64,000 nt of DNA, from contig NZ_JAYGHR010000075.1 in NCBI RefSeq assembly GCF_034932365.1, forward strand, positions 1-64,000. The letters are read 5' to 3'. The position numbers and the translations under genes are program-made. This stretch comes from Capilliphycus robustus (GTDB taxonomy: Bacteria; Cyanobacteriota; Cyanobacteriia; Cyanobacteriales; Microcoleaceae). The notes under the pieces are model-generated. The model saw only the letters and a list, made by a program, of their open reading frames with translations, ran no database searches and had not been told where the DNA came from. Every line of letters starts with the position of its first letter. The stretch's first letter is position 1. Positions 43,159 to 52,325 of this stretch are shown in pieces.

Positions 43159-43641
43159 ATGGCTGACCCAAAACATCTCGCAATACTTAAACAAGGGGTT
43201 GCGGTTTGGAACCACTGGAGAATACACAATCCCCAAATTAAACCGAATTTGAAAGGTGCTGATTTAAGATCGGCTATTCTGCGGTTATCTACTCTTAAAG
43301 GAGTTAATCTCAGTCAAACGAACCTGACAGAAACCGATCTCAAAGGTGCAGATCTATGGTATGCAAATCTCATGGGCGCTGATCTTCGAGGGGCAGACTT
43401 GAGAGGGGCGAACCTTTGGGGAGCGGATCTTTCTCAAACTCAACTTTTGGGGGTGAATTTTCAAGGTGCCATTCTAACAGGGGTTTGTATTCTCGATGGT
43501 CGCATTGACAACCAGACCAACTTTAATGATGTTCTGTGTCGGTTTATTTACCGCCAAGCCAATCAACAAGAACGACTTCCCCTTGATCCTAACCTGAGTT
43601 TGGCTTCTGGAGATTTCGCTCACTGGATTCAAACCCGATAA
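43159..43641 (+). CDS. Pentapeptide-repeat protein
   Basis: 160 residues. After a ~35-residue N-terminal helix (LKQGVAVWNHWR), tandem A(D/N)Lxx pentapeptides run from about residue 36 to 112 (for example GADLR, VNLSQ, ANLMG, ADLRG, ANLWG). They fold as a right-handed quadrilateral beta helix. The C-terminal ~45 residues are non-repetitive, with a conserved-looking FIYRQANQQERLP. Such proteins are extremely common in cyanobacteria and act in the cytoplasm or thylakoid lumen with mostly unknown roles. There is no signal peptide. It starts 18 bp after a T-rich hairpin and is followed 36 bp later by the hydrolase-like gene, probably one transcript. Confidence 0.88.
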   Translation: MADPKHLAILKQGVAVWNHWRIHNPQIKPNLKGADLRSAILRLSTLKGVNLSQTNLTETDLKGADLWYANLMGADLRGADLRGANLWGADLSQTQLLGVNFQGAILTGVCILDGRIDNQTNFNDVLCRFIYRQANQQERLPLDPNLSLASGDFAHWIQTR

Positions 43642-43676
43642 AATCAAGGTACATTTTACAAGAAGTCTTAATTTTA

Positions 43677-44615
43677 ATGACTAGCACTGCTATGGAACCT
43701 TTCGCAACCCCAAGACCGCAGTTTTACACCTGGAAAGGCTATCGTTGTGCTTATGAAGTTTATCCAAATATAGACTCCGAATCTTCAGAACATATACCTT
43801 TATTGTTGATCCATCCCATTGGTGTGGGATTATCCCGTCGGTTTTGGGATCGGTTTTGCGATCGCTGGCAACAGCAAGGTTATCAAAACCCGATCTATAA
43901 TCCTGATTTACTGGGGTGTGGTGAGAGTGAAATGCCTCGCATCGCCTACCAACCCCAAGATTGGGCCGAACAACTCAACGAATTTCTGCAAACGGTTATT
44001 CAAAAACCTGTTGTTGTTTTAGTACAAGGAGCGCTTCTCCCCACTGCGATCGCGTTGGTTGAGTTACAGCAGCAACAACAAACGAACTTAATTAAAGGTT
44101 TGGTGTTATCTGGGCCTCCGGCTTGGCGAGTGATCACGGATGCAGGTTCACCCACTCAACATCGACTGCTGTGGAATTTGTTTTTTGATGATCCCGTTGG
44201 AAGTTTGTTTTGGCTTTATGCACGTCGTCGCCAGTTTGTCCAGTCTTTCTCTATTCGTCAACTCTTTGCAGAAGCCGAAGCGGTGGATCAACAATGGCTT
44301 GATCTATTAGAAGCCGGATCGACTCACTCCAAAAGTCGATATGCGGTGTTTTCCTTTTTAGCGGGGTTTTGGCGAAAAAATTACGAATCTGAAATGGGGG
44401 CGATCGCTCAACCGACGTTAGTCGCGATCGGTGAAAAAGCTTCGAGTATTAGTCGCAAAGGGATTTCAGAAACGCCAGAACAACGCGCTCAAGCCTATCA
44501 GAACGGTTGGCCTCATGCTCAGGCTCGGATTATTCCCGGTCGCAATGTCCTCCCCTACGAATCAACCGCAGAGTTTATAGAGATTGTAGCTGAGTTTCTG
44601 CACAGTCTTCCCTAA
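43677..44615 (+). CDS. Alpha/beta-hydrolase-fold protein lacking the usual nucleophile
   Basis: 312 residues with the alpha/beta-hydrolase pattern: LLLIHPIGVG (oxyanion-side loop), YNPDLLGCGES, then the nucleophile-elbow position, and a C-terminal PTLVAIGEKAS strand before the last helix. At the elbow the sequence is VLVQGALLP, with Gly/Ala where G-x-S-x-G would place the catalytic serine. The protein may therefore be a non-hydrolytic homologue. An N-terminal ATG at 43677 is taken; another at 43692 is possible. It follows the pentapeptide gene at 36 bp. Cofactor-independent roles are known for such folds, but nothing in the sequence tells which. Confidence 0.75.
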   Translation: MTSTAMEPFATPRPQFYTWKGYRCAYEVYPNIDSESSEHIPLLLIHPIGVGLSRRFWDRFCDRWQQQGYQNPIYNPDLLGCGESEMPRIAYQPQDWAEQLNEFLQTVIQKPVVVLVQGALLPTAIALVELQQQQQTNLIKGLVLSGPPAWRVITDAGSPTQHRLLWNLFFDDPVGSLFWLYARRRQFVQSFSIRQLFAEAEAVDQQWLDLLEAGSTHSKSRYAVFSFLAGFWRKNYESEMGAIAQPTLVAIGEKASSISRKGISETPEQRAQAYQNGWPHAQARIIPGRNVLPYESTAEFIEIVAEFLHSLP

Positions 44616-45140
44616 GTTGACTTCCCTATCTAGAGCAACCTGAACCGATCTGGGGTGAGGGTTTTTGTTAAATCACCGTAGTTTGCTCAGTATAGATTTA
44701 TATACACTTCTCAGTCTACCTGCGTAAGTATTACGACTTTTACGGCACTTACTCAGTGATATTACTGATTTTAAATTTAGATATAAAATTCAATTAAATA
44801 TAAACATCCGTAGAATTAAGGAAAATTCCACAAAAGTCAAACCTAAAAAACTAAAATATCCGTAAAAACTATGAATTTTTTGAAACATTTGTCTTTTTAA
44901 GAGAGCAGCATACAAGGTGATTTATGTCACATATAAATCTCAGAGATTACACTAATATCATCTTGTTAAAGCCTAATTATGCCTAGATATTGCTCAGAGC
45001 TTTAATAATGTAAAGACTCAGTAAAAAAAACTAAAATTATGTTCAAAACAGTCAATCACAGCTAAGATGTAGAAAGACAATAAAAGTATTCCACAAACAC
45101 AAAATACTCAAGTTTTTAAATTGAATCAGGAGTAGCCCCC
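44616..45140. other. 525-base AT-rich region before PEP-CTERM gene 2
   Basis: No ORF with coding features is seen. The only structure noted is CAGT-GATATT-ACTG at about 44754-44767. The segment closest to the gene is AT-rich and ends with an AGGAG ribosome site before the ATG at 45141. It presumably holds the promoter for the PEP-CTERM gene. Confidence 0.4.
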
Positions 45141-45887
45141 ATGAAAACTAAACTATTTGCTCTATTAACGGGTCTGACAACTGTTACCACTTTAGTCGCT
45201 GCAACAGTACCCGCTCAAGCTGGAGAAATTGATGATTTAATTCAAGCGTTCCGAGAGTTTGCACCCACTCAAGACCGTATGCAAATTCAAGCTGATGGTG
45301 TAAATCTTAAAGAATTTGCTCTCACAGGGCCTTTAAGACTGGGTCAAAGCACGGGAAATTTAGAAGCTGTGTTTCTCGGTGAAGTTGCGGGTAATCTAGA
45401 CAATAAACTTGACTTTTCATCCAGCAATGGTCAGAGCGGAACAATGTGGTCTGATATCAAAGCTTTTAATGAACTGTATGACTATGGCACAACCAAATCC
45501 GATGGTATTACTCATCCTAAAATGGGCAGTTTTAACCCAGAATACAATTCTTTAGATGGTTTTCTAGATATTGGTTCAAAGTTGTCTCTGGGTTCATTTG
45601 CCGCAGGTGACAGCTTAGACTTTATGTTGTCGAATTCAAATGCTAACTTTGGTTTAGCCTCTGGACAGTTCAAAGGTTACAGTCTGGAAGGTTTTGAAGA
45701 TTGGCTAATCGTTGGAGTTGAAGATAAAATTCTCGCAAACAGCGACAGAGACTTCAACGATGTGGTATTTGCGGTTAAACTTGGTTCTCCTGCGGCGAGT
45801 GTTCCCGAACCTTCAACTATTGCGGCTTTGATGGGTGTTAGTGCTGCTTTTGGAGTCAGCCGACGCAAGAATGGTAATAAGTCCTAG
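45141..45887 (+). CDS. PEP-CTERM protein (2) with DUF4114-like domain
   Basis: 248 residues. A signal peptide ends at VPAQA (about residue 27). A DUF4114-type segment near the C-terminus reads DWLIVGVEDKILANSDRDFNDV, with the acidic, calcium-binding-like DRDFNDVVF. The terminus is VPEPSTIAALMGVSAAFG followed by SRRKNGNKS: the PEP motif, hydrophobic helix and basic tail that an exosortase cleaves. An AGGAG site and a 5' AT-rich region precede it, and a strong terminator follows. It should be exported and placed in the extracellular matrix. It shares sorting with the PEP-CTERM protein at 31685. Confidence 0.9.
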   Translation: MKTKLFALLTGLTTVTTLVAATVPAQAGEIDDLIQAFREFAPTQDRMQIQADGVNLKEFALTGPLRLGQSTGNLEAVFLGEVAGNLDNKLDFSSSNGQSGTMWSDIKAFNELYDYGTTKSDGITHPKMGSFNPEYNSLDGFLDIGSKLSLGSFAAGDSLDFMLSNSNANFGLASGQFKGYSLEGFEDWLIVGVEDKILANSDRDFNDVVFAVKLGSPAASVPEPSTIAALMGVSAAFGVSRRKNGNKS

Positions 45888-45930
45888 TAATAGCTAACAA
45901 ACTCCAGTCAACATCACGAATAATTTAATG

Positions 45931-45975
45931 AACCCCCAACTGGAATTTCACAGCATGGGGGTTAGTTATTTTTAT
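45931..45975 (+). terminator. Terminator after PEP-CTERM gene 2
   Basis: AACCCCCA at 45931-45938 pairs with TGGGGGTT at 45956-45963, followed by a T-rich stretch. It begins 43 bases after the stop codon. Confidence 0.85.
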
Positions 45976-46053
45976 TGAATGCGATCGCCTCTCGAAGTGC
46001 TATAAAATGTTATGGTATCGTTGTCTAAGTAAACTATTGTATCAGTCAGTTCT

Positions 46054-47244
46054 ATGTCACGACAGGATGCCAAAGAAATTTGGAAACTTGTTATCGTTTC
46101 GGTTGCAAGTTTATCATTGTTGGGAATAGCAGTTCACCTGATTATTCCTAAAGAGTTAATTTCTCAAGTTGTACCCGGACAAACCGTTTCACCTCGCTTA
46201 CAAGCGGATCTGCTGAAAATTGGAATTCTGACCTCATCCAAAGATTATCAGACTTTTATTGAATATTTACAAGATCAATTGGGAAATCAGTTAGAAATTA
46301 CTTTAGAGGGGGATGGAAATCTTTCCTATCAAGCGGCTAAAAATAAAATCATTCAAAATCAGTGGGATATTGTTTTTACTCTTTCTCCGATGCTGTCTGT
46401 TGCGGCTAAAGATAATGGATATTCGTTTGCAGCCCGGATGTTCCCCAATTTTGAACCTTATTATGAATCCGCTTTATTTGTGAGAAATGATAGTTCGATT
46501 CAATCTTTGGCTGATTTAAAACCCACAACAACAATTGCTTTGGGTGACTTTAACTCCGCCTCCAGTTTTTATATGCCGATTTATGATTTATATGGTAAAA
46601 CCTTAAGAGTAAATGCAGGAAACCGTTCTTCTCAAATTCGAGAAATGGTAAAAAGTGGAAAAGTAGATGTGGGTGCAAGTTCTTTTGATTTAGTTAAAGA
46701 TAATCCGGCTTTTCGGATGATTCATGTCAGTCGAAAAATTCCTGGTTCCGGGGTTTATCTGTCTCCCAAGTTATCAAAGTCGGATCAAACACTTCTGAAA
46801 AAAGTATTGTTAGATGCTCCTGCTATAATTAAACAACAAGCAAACTATGATGTAGGTCAAGAACCAGATTACACAATGTTTGTCGGAATTTCACGTCGAG
46901 CGGAAGAAGTTCTAGCTTGTGCAGATTTTTCTCAAAATCAAATTAACTTTTTTTGTCCGCCTTCCAACACGGATTATATTGCATCTAACGAGACTGCTGT
47001 TATCGGTAAAGTCAATGGGTTTAGTTATGTTGATAATGATACACTTCATCTAACATTATCAGGAAAAGATGGTAATTTGTATCGTGTGGTTGTGGCTCGG
47101 AAAATTCTCAATCAAGTTCCAAATGCACCACCACCTCCCGGTTTAATTAATAAAACGCTTCAAATTATTGGAGTTCAACCTGTTGAAGTTAACAGTCGTT
47201 TAGAGTTAAAAGTCGAACAAGCCAATCAGTTACAAGTCTTGTAA
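46054..47244 (+). CDS. PhnD-like phosphate/phosphonate-type substrate-binding protein
   Basis: 396 residues. An N-terminal membrane anchor (hydrophobic ~11-31) precedes a periplasmic-binding-protein type II fold. It starts LKIGILTSSKDYQTFIEYLQDQLG and includes GDFNSASSFYMPIYDLYG and MVKSGKVDVGASSFDLV, typical of the PhnD/phosphite family. The last ~100 residues form an extra strand-rich domain with a proline stretch (APPPPG). No ABC permease or ATPase lies beside it, so it may be an orphan ligand sensor or act with distant transporters. The anchor is uncleaved-looking rather than a lipoprotein signal. Confidence 0.8.
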   Translation: MSRQDAKEIWKLVIVSVASLSLLGIAVHLIIPKELISQVVPGQTVSPRLQADLLKIGILTSSKDYQTFIEYLQDQLGNQLEITLEGDGNLSYQAAKNKIIQNQWDIVFTLSPMLSVAAKDNGYSFAARMFPNFEPYYESALFVRNDSSIQSLADLKPTTTIALGDFNSASSFYMPIYDLYGKTLRVNAGNRSSQIREMVKSGKVDVGASSFDLVKDNPAFRMIHVSRKIPGSGVYLSPKLSKSDQTLLKKVLLDAPAIIKQQANYDVGQEPDYTMFVGISRRAEEVLACADFSQNQINFFCPPSNTDYIASNETAVIGKVNGFSYVDNDTLHLTLSGKDGNLYRVVVARKILNQVPNAPPPPGLINKTLQIIGVQPVEVNSRLELKVEQANQLQVL

Positions 47245-47374
47245 AAATTATTGTTAATTCAAGAATAATTTTAAAGATTTGTTGGGTGATGTAATTGAAG
47301 TTACTCTTATTTCAAAAGCGTGACATTGACGAAAAAATCTTATATAATTTTAAAGCTGTTATTTCTAAAGAAAA

Positions 47375-48253
47375 ATGTCATCGGCTGAAAAAAAATTAGA
47401 AAAGAAAGTTTCACCTAACCCAAAAAATCCATTAGTTAGACCGTTTTTAAAGTGGGCGGGAGGAAAGAGACAATTACTTAACGTCTTGAAAGAACATCTT
47501 CCCACAAAATACAAAACCTATTATGAACCTTTTGTGGGTGGGGGTGCTTTTTTGTTGGATTTGGAACCCAAACAAGCAGTGATTAATGATAGTAATGGAG
47601 AACTGATTAACTGTTATCAGGTGATTAGAGATTCTGTTGAAGAACTCATTGAAGATTTAGGAAAACACGAAAATAATGAATATTACTACTATAAAATGAG
47701 AGAATTAGACCGCAAAAGAAGCTTTGACAATAAAACCCCAGTTGAACGAGCATCAAGAATTATCTATCTAAACAAAACTTGTTATAACGGACTGTTTAGA
47801 GTTAATTCTCGGGGACAGTTTAACGTTCCTTTTGGTCGATACAAAAATCCAAATATTCTCGATATATCTGTTTTACGAGCGGTGAGTAACTATCTCAATG
47901 ACAATCAAGTAGAAATTATCAATGGTGACTTTAAAAGTGCCGTTAAGACGGCTAGAAAAGGAGATTTTGTTTATTTTGATCCTCCCTATGATCCGGTGTC
48001 AGATACTGCTTCTTTTACGGGTTATGATATTAATGGGTTTAATCGCAATGAACAGGAACGGTTAAAAGCCACCGTTGATGAGTTGAATCAAAAAGGATGT
48101 TATGTGTTATTGAGTAATGCTTATACGGATTTTATTGTTGATTTGTACAAAGATTATAAACCACACATTAAAGTTTCTGCAATTAGGGCGATTAACTCTA
48201 ATGGGAGAAAAAGGGGTAGAGTTGATGAAATTTTGGTAAAAAATTATGAGTGA
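47375..48253 (+). CDS. dam: DNA adenine methylase (Dam / M.DpnII type)
   Basis: 292 residues. Signature motifs of class alpha N6-adenine methylases are intact: FLKWAGGK (residues 24-31, SAM pocket), EPFVGGGAF (51-59) and DPPY (202-205), plus YNGLFRVNSRGQFNVPFG (substrate loop). The family methylates the adenine of GATC, though some members differ. The stop codon overlaps the start of the next gene by 8 bases, the arrangement of a type II restriction-modification pair. GATC lies inside every HIP1 octamer, so methylation would matter genome-wide if that is the target. Confidence 0.93.
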   Translation: MSSAEKKLEKKVSPNPKNPLVRPFLKWAGGKRQLLNVLKEHLPTKYKTYYEPFVGGGAFLLDLEPKQAVINDSNGELINCYQVIRDSVEELIEDLGKHENNEYYYYKMRELDRKRSFDNKTPVERASRIIYLNKTCYNGLFRVNSRGQFNVPFGRYKNPNILDISVLRAVSNYLNDNQVEIINGDFKSAVKTARKGDFVYFDPPYDPVSDTASFTGYDINGFNRNEQERLKATVDELNQKGCYVLLSNAYTDFIVDLYKDYKPHIKVSAIRAINSNGRKRGRVDEILVKNYE

Positions 48254-49556
48254 TTCAAGCAAAAACAACTTCAAAAAAAATGATATTGAATGGAAAAAGA
48301 TATTTGAACAATATCAAATTTTAGAGAGAATTTCTAAATTAGGTTACTTTGAAATTGATGCAATTACCATTAATCAATTCAGAGAAAGTCGGTTAATGGC
48401 AAAACTTGACCATCAGGTTAATTTACCTCAAATTTTTCAACAAAATTCACTGTCTATCCTTCCCATTTCTCGTTCTCGGTATGTTATCGGATATTTTGAT
48501 GCTTACCATCAAGTTCAATATAATTCAGCAATTCAACCAATTCCGGTGCCATTTCCTAGCTATATTGAAACCTTAGACCCTGAAACCTTGTCTTCTGAAA
48601 GTTTGGCTATAAACTGTGCTTTTCACGCGGGTATGATTGCCGATATTTTAGACGCAGAAACCGATAAAGTTTTTCATACGGTTTCGGGTCGGATGTCTAC
48701 TGGAAGTTTTAATTTTTCGATTAACAGTTTATTGAGTAACTCTCCTTATTTACTGGAGGTTAATAACTCTCAATGTGAAATAGATGCGGGGTTTGAAACT
48801 GAAGAATACTTTCTCATCGTTGAAGCCAAGATGGATGGTGTGGAGGATTTTTTAATAAGACAACTGTATTATCCTTATCGGCTTTGGTCGAGTAAAGTTC
48901 ATAAAAAAGTGTTGGTTGCTTTGATAACCTACTCTAACTCAACAAGTCAATTCAGCTTCTTTTTGTATGATTTCGATAATTTATCAGATTACAACTCTAT
49001 CCGGTTAATTCAGCAGAAAAATTATATTATCGGTTCGGAAGAAATCACGAGAGACGATATCTCAGAAGTATTTAACTCTATTGAAGTTGTCTGTGAACCG
49101 GATATTACACTTCCTCAAGCGGACGACTTTAACCGTATTGTAGATTTATTGACATGGCTTTATGAGCGTGAATTAACTAAAGATGAAATTACAATGAAGT
49201 ATCAATTTGCAGGTAGACAAACCAACTATTATACTGATGCGGGTAGATACTTAGGATTAGTCGATAAAATTAAAACTTCTGGGAGTAAAGAGATTACTTT
49301 TTGTCTGACGGAGGAAGGAAGAAGTCTAATGAGTAAGAAGCATAAGTCAAAGATTCTTTCCCTGATTAAAATGATTTTGAAATATCCCGTTTTCTACAAA
49401 ACGTTTGAGATGACACTTCAAACCGGAGAAATCCCTCAAAAAAGTCAAGTTAGCGAGATTATGTCAAGTTTTAAGTATAGTGATAAGGTAAAAGATAGAC
49501 GTTCTCAAACGGTTATAAGTTGGATGAAATGGATTTGGAGTATGTGTTCAGATTAA
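48246..49556 (+). CDS. Putative type II restriction endonuclease paired with Dam
   Basis: 436 residues, beginning 8 bp inside the end of the adenine methylase gene. A PD-(D/E)xK-type core is visible: CEIDAGF with Asp180 and IVEAKMD with Glu193 and Lys195, on consecutive strands followed by helix RQLYYPYR. A C-terminal winged-helix-like part (about 295-360) may recognise DNA. The translational overlap with the methylase implies that the two genes form one restriction-modification unit. No close match to DpnII or MboI is evident by eye, so the cleavage sequence is unknown. The cytoplasm must keep the methylase ahead of the nuclease. Confidence 0.8.
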   Translation: MSDSSKNNFKKNDIEWKKIFEQYQILERISKLGYFEIDAITINQFRESRLMAKLDHQVNLPQIFQQNSLSILPISRSRYVIGYFDAYHQVQYNSAIQPIPVPFPSYIETLDPETLSSESLAINCAFHAGMIADILDAETDKVFHTVSGRMSTGSFNFSINSLLSNSPYLLEVNNSQCEIDAGFETEEYFLIVEAKMDGVEDFLIRQLYYPYRLWSSKVHKKVLVALITYSNSTSQFSFFLYDFDNLSDYNSIRLIQQKNYIIGSEEITRDDISEVFNSIEVVCEPDITLPQADDFNRIVDLLTWLYERELTKDEITMKYQFAGRQTNYYTDAGRYLGLVDKIKTSGSKEITFCLTEEGRSLMSKKHKSKILSLIKMILKYPVFYKTFEMTLQTGEIPQKSQVSEIMSSFKYSDKVKDRRSQTVISWMKWIWSMCSD

Positions 49557-50177
49557 CATCTGACCAATTTTTTTCAAACCCCTAAGAACATCATAAAACT
49601 CATTTCCGGGGTTGGAAATTGAAAAGGATTTGGATAAGCTGTATTCGGCTTGATTGTCACGACTCAGTTTTATAAAAACCGCTTCTCGACCATTAATAAT
49701 CAATCCAAAAACGGGTTATTCTAAGTGAGGACTCGCCATCATGTAAACGAGAGTTTGGGGAAGGGCGACCATCACATCTGCTTTGGTTCTTTTGGTTTCA
49801 ATGATAGCAATCCAAAATTCTCCCTGAAACACCAAAAAATCTATTTTTCCGCGAATACTATCCCCATTAAATTCGTCATCAATTTGAACTTCTCTTTCCG
49901 CAGTAATATAAAAGGGAGAGTTGAAAAATCCGGCGAGGTCAAGCAACGGCGAAACGACCACAATTTTAACGACTTCCTCCAACATTTCCCTTTTGGTGAG
50001 ATAGAGATATTGCTGTTTGACTCTATCCAAACGTCGTTTTTCTTCGGGAGTAAGTTCGGGTATTTCATCCAACCAAGTTAGAAAGAAGCTATCTTCTTGT
50101 AAAAATTGAAGATTAAATCTGGTTTCTACATCGTAAAGCGTTAAGTTGGAAGCGGGAATAACTTGTGTTTTATTCAT
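49548..50177 (-). pseudogene. PD-(D/E)xK nuclease-like gene with a nonsense codon
   Basis: The ATG-initiated frame from 50177 stops at TAA 49716-49718 after 153 residues. The same frame continues without a break for 56 more codons to 49548, reading PVFGLIINGREAVFIKL and ending GLKKIGQM. The complete reading would be about 209 residues, the size usual for this cyanobacterial family of small restriction-like proteins. The nuclease-like residues (Asp113 in KIDFLV, Glu127 and Lys129 in IIETKR) lie before the stop. A single A-to-T change (AAA to TAA) would explain it. The read-through end overlaps the 3' end of the restriction gene by 9 bp on the opposite strand. Confidence 0.75.
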
Positions 50178-50234
50178 GGTATTTTTAATATAAGTTTGGG
50201 TGTATCAACCGCAGTTAAACACACCCTTTTTTTG

Positions 50235-52151
50235 TTATTTTCCCACAGTTAATGTTTGTTGACGATTTTGTATTTCTAGATAAATCAACAACGCATTAAC
50301 ATCAGCAGGATTTACACCACCAATTCTAGACGCCTGACCAATAGTTAACGGTTTGACTTTCGTTAACTTTTCCCGAGATTCCATTGACAAGGTTTCAATC
50401 GCCATATAGTTAATATCTTCGGGTAATTTTCGGTTTGAATGACGGCTAATTTGGTCAATTTGATTTTGTTGACGTTGTAGATAACCGGAATATTTAACCT
50501 CAATTTCTGCACCTTCTTTTTCTACCGCATCTATATCAGGATTTCCCAGATTATACCGTTCTAAATCAACATAATGAAATCCAGGACGTCGCAACAAATC
50601 GGCTAAGGTAATTGAACCTTTAATCTTTTGTTGAGTATCGGAAACAATGGTCACACCGACTTCATCTCGTTCTTTAATTCTAGTCGAATGTAAGCGCTCT
50701 TTTTCCGCGATAATATTGGCTTGTTTGCGTTCAAAAAGTTGCCAACGACGGTCATCTATTAAGCCAATTTCTCGACCCAATGGCGTTAACCGTTGGTCTG
50801 CATTATCCGAACGCAATAACAGCCGATATTCTGAACGACTGGTTAACATTCGATAGGGTTCGCGTAAATCTTTGGTACACAAATCATCGATTAAAGTCCC
50901 GAGATAACTGCCTTCACGGGGAAAAACAATCATCTCTTGATTTCGCACAAATCTAACTGCATTAATTCCGGCAACAATACCCTGGGCTGCGGCTTCTTCA
51001 TAACCCGTTGTGCCGTTAATTTGACCCGCACAAAATAGCCCTTCAACTTTCTTGGTCATCAACGTCGGATAACATTGGGTTGCGGGTAAATAATCGTATT
51101 CAACCGCATAAGCCGGACGCAACATAATACACTTTTCTAAACCGGGCAAAGTGCGTAACATTTCTACTTGCAGTCTTTCCGGTAAACCTGTTGAAAATCC
51201 TTGAATATACAATTCAGGAATATTTCGCCCTTCCGGTTCGATAAAAATTTGGTGGCTTTCTTTATCCGCAAAGCGCACAATTTTATCTTCAATACTCGGA
51301 CAATAACGCGGCCCTTTTGCCTCCACCCAACCGCCATAAACGGGAGATAAATGCAAATTTTCCCGAATAATACGATGAGTTTCTGCGGTGGTTCGTGTCA
51401 GATAACAACACATTTGTTCGCGTTCAACCCACACCTCCGGGTCAAAACTAAACCAGCGAACTTCTTCATCTCCCGGTTGCGGTTCTAACTGACTATAATT
51501 AACCGAACGTTTGTCAACTCGGGCGGGAGTTCCTGTTTTTAACCGTCCCGTTTCAAAGCCTAACTTATTCAGCGTTTCGGTTAAACCAACCGCAGCAAAT
51601 TCACCCGCACGTCCGGCGGGCATTGATTTATTTCCCACCCATATAACGCCACCTAAAAACGTTCCGGTTGTTAGAATAACGGCCTTGCATTTAAACGCGA
51701 CATCAAAATAAGTTTTAACTCCAATAATTTCATCATTTGCACCCAATACAACGTCCGTCACCATGCCTTCACGGATGGAGAGGTTTTCTTGGTTTTCAAT
51801 GATATTTCGCATCACGGCTGCATATTCTCGTTTGTCGGTTTGGGCGCGTAATGCCCAGACTGCGGGGCCGCGAGAGTTATTCAGCAGGCGTTTTTGTAGG
51901 TAGGTGCGGTCGGCCATTTTGCCAATTTCGCCCCCTAAAGCGTCTACTTCGTGGGTGAGTTGGGACTTGGCAGGCGCCCCAACGGCGGGGTTGCAGGGTT
52001 GCCAAGCAATTTTATCGAGGTTCAACGTTAACATCAGGGTGCGACATCCCAGACGGGCTGAGGCTAACGCCGCTTCACAACCGGAATGTCCGCCGCCGAC
52101 AACTACAATATCAAATTCGTCTTGAAAGTCTACAACAGATGTTTGAGTCAT
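50235..52151 (-). CDS. mnmG: tRNA uridine-5-carboxymethylaminomethyl(34) synthesis enzyme MnmG
   Basis: 638 residues, standard length. The N-terminal FAD-binding motif VVVGGGHSGCEAA, the conserved CNPAVGAPAKSQL loop and the C-terminal helical RIGGVNPADVNALLIYLE tail are all present. MnmG works with the GTPase MnmE to place the carboxymethylaminomethyl group on wobble uridine 34 of certain tRNAs in the cytoplasm. MnmE is not in the window. It is a housekeeping gene set in a region otherwise rich in DNA-modification genes. Confidence 0.98.
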   Translation of the reverse strand: MTQTSVVDFQDEFDIVVVGGGHSGCEAALASARLGCRTLMLTLNLDKIAWQPCNPAVGAPAKSQLTHEVDALGGEIGKMADRTYLQKRLLNNSRGPAVWALRAQTDKREYAAVMRNIIENQENLSIREGMVTDVVLGANDEIIGVKTYFDVAFKCKAVILTTGTFLGGVIWVGNKSMPAGRAGEFAAVGLTETLNKLGFETGRLKTGTPARVDKRSVNYSQLEPQPGDEEVRWFSFDPEVWVEREQMCCYLTRTTAETHRIIRENLHLSPVYGGWVEAKGPRYCPSIEDKIVRFADKESHQIFIEPEGRNIPELYIQGFSTGLPERLQVEMLRTLPGLEKCIMLRPAYAVEYDYLPATQCYPTLMTKKVEGLFCAGQINGTTGYEEAAAQGIVAGINAVRFVRNQEMIVFPREGSYLGTLIDDLCTKDLREPYRMLTSRSEYRLLLRSDNADQRLTPLGREIGLIDDRRWQLFERKQANIIAEKERLHSTRIKERDEVGVTIVSDTQQKIKGSITLADLLRRPGFHYVDLERYNLGNPDIDAVEKEGAEIEVKYSGYLQRQQNQIDQISRHSNRKLPEDINYMAIETLSMESREKLTKVKPLTIGQASRIGGVNPADVNALLIYLEIQNRQQTLTVGK

Positions 52152-52325
52152 TGGGAATGTTTGAGTGATGAGAACTTATTTTTAAATTTTAGCGGTTTTA
52201 GTTGATGACTATATTATAATCATTCGCTCTAGACTTAAAAATTACTAAAAAACTTGCAATTTATGATTATAAGATATATTATACTTTATTGATTCAGGAT
52301 GGTTCTTGTTATAAGTATAAAATTA

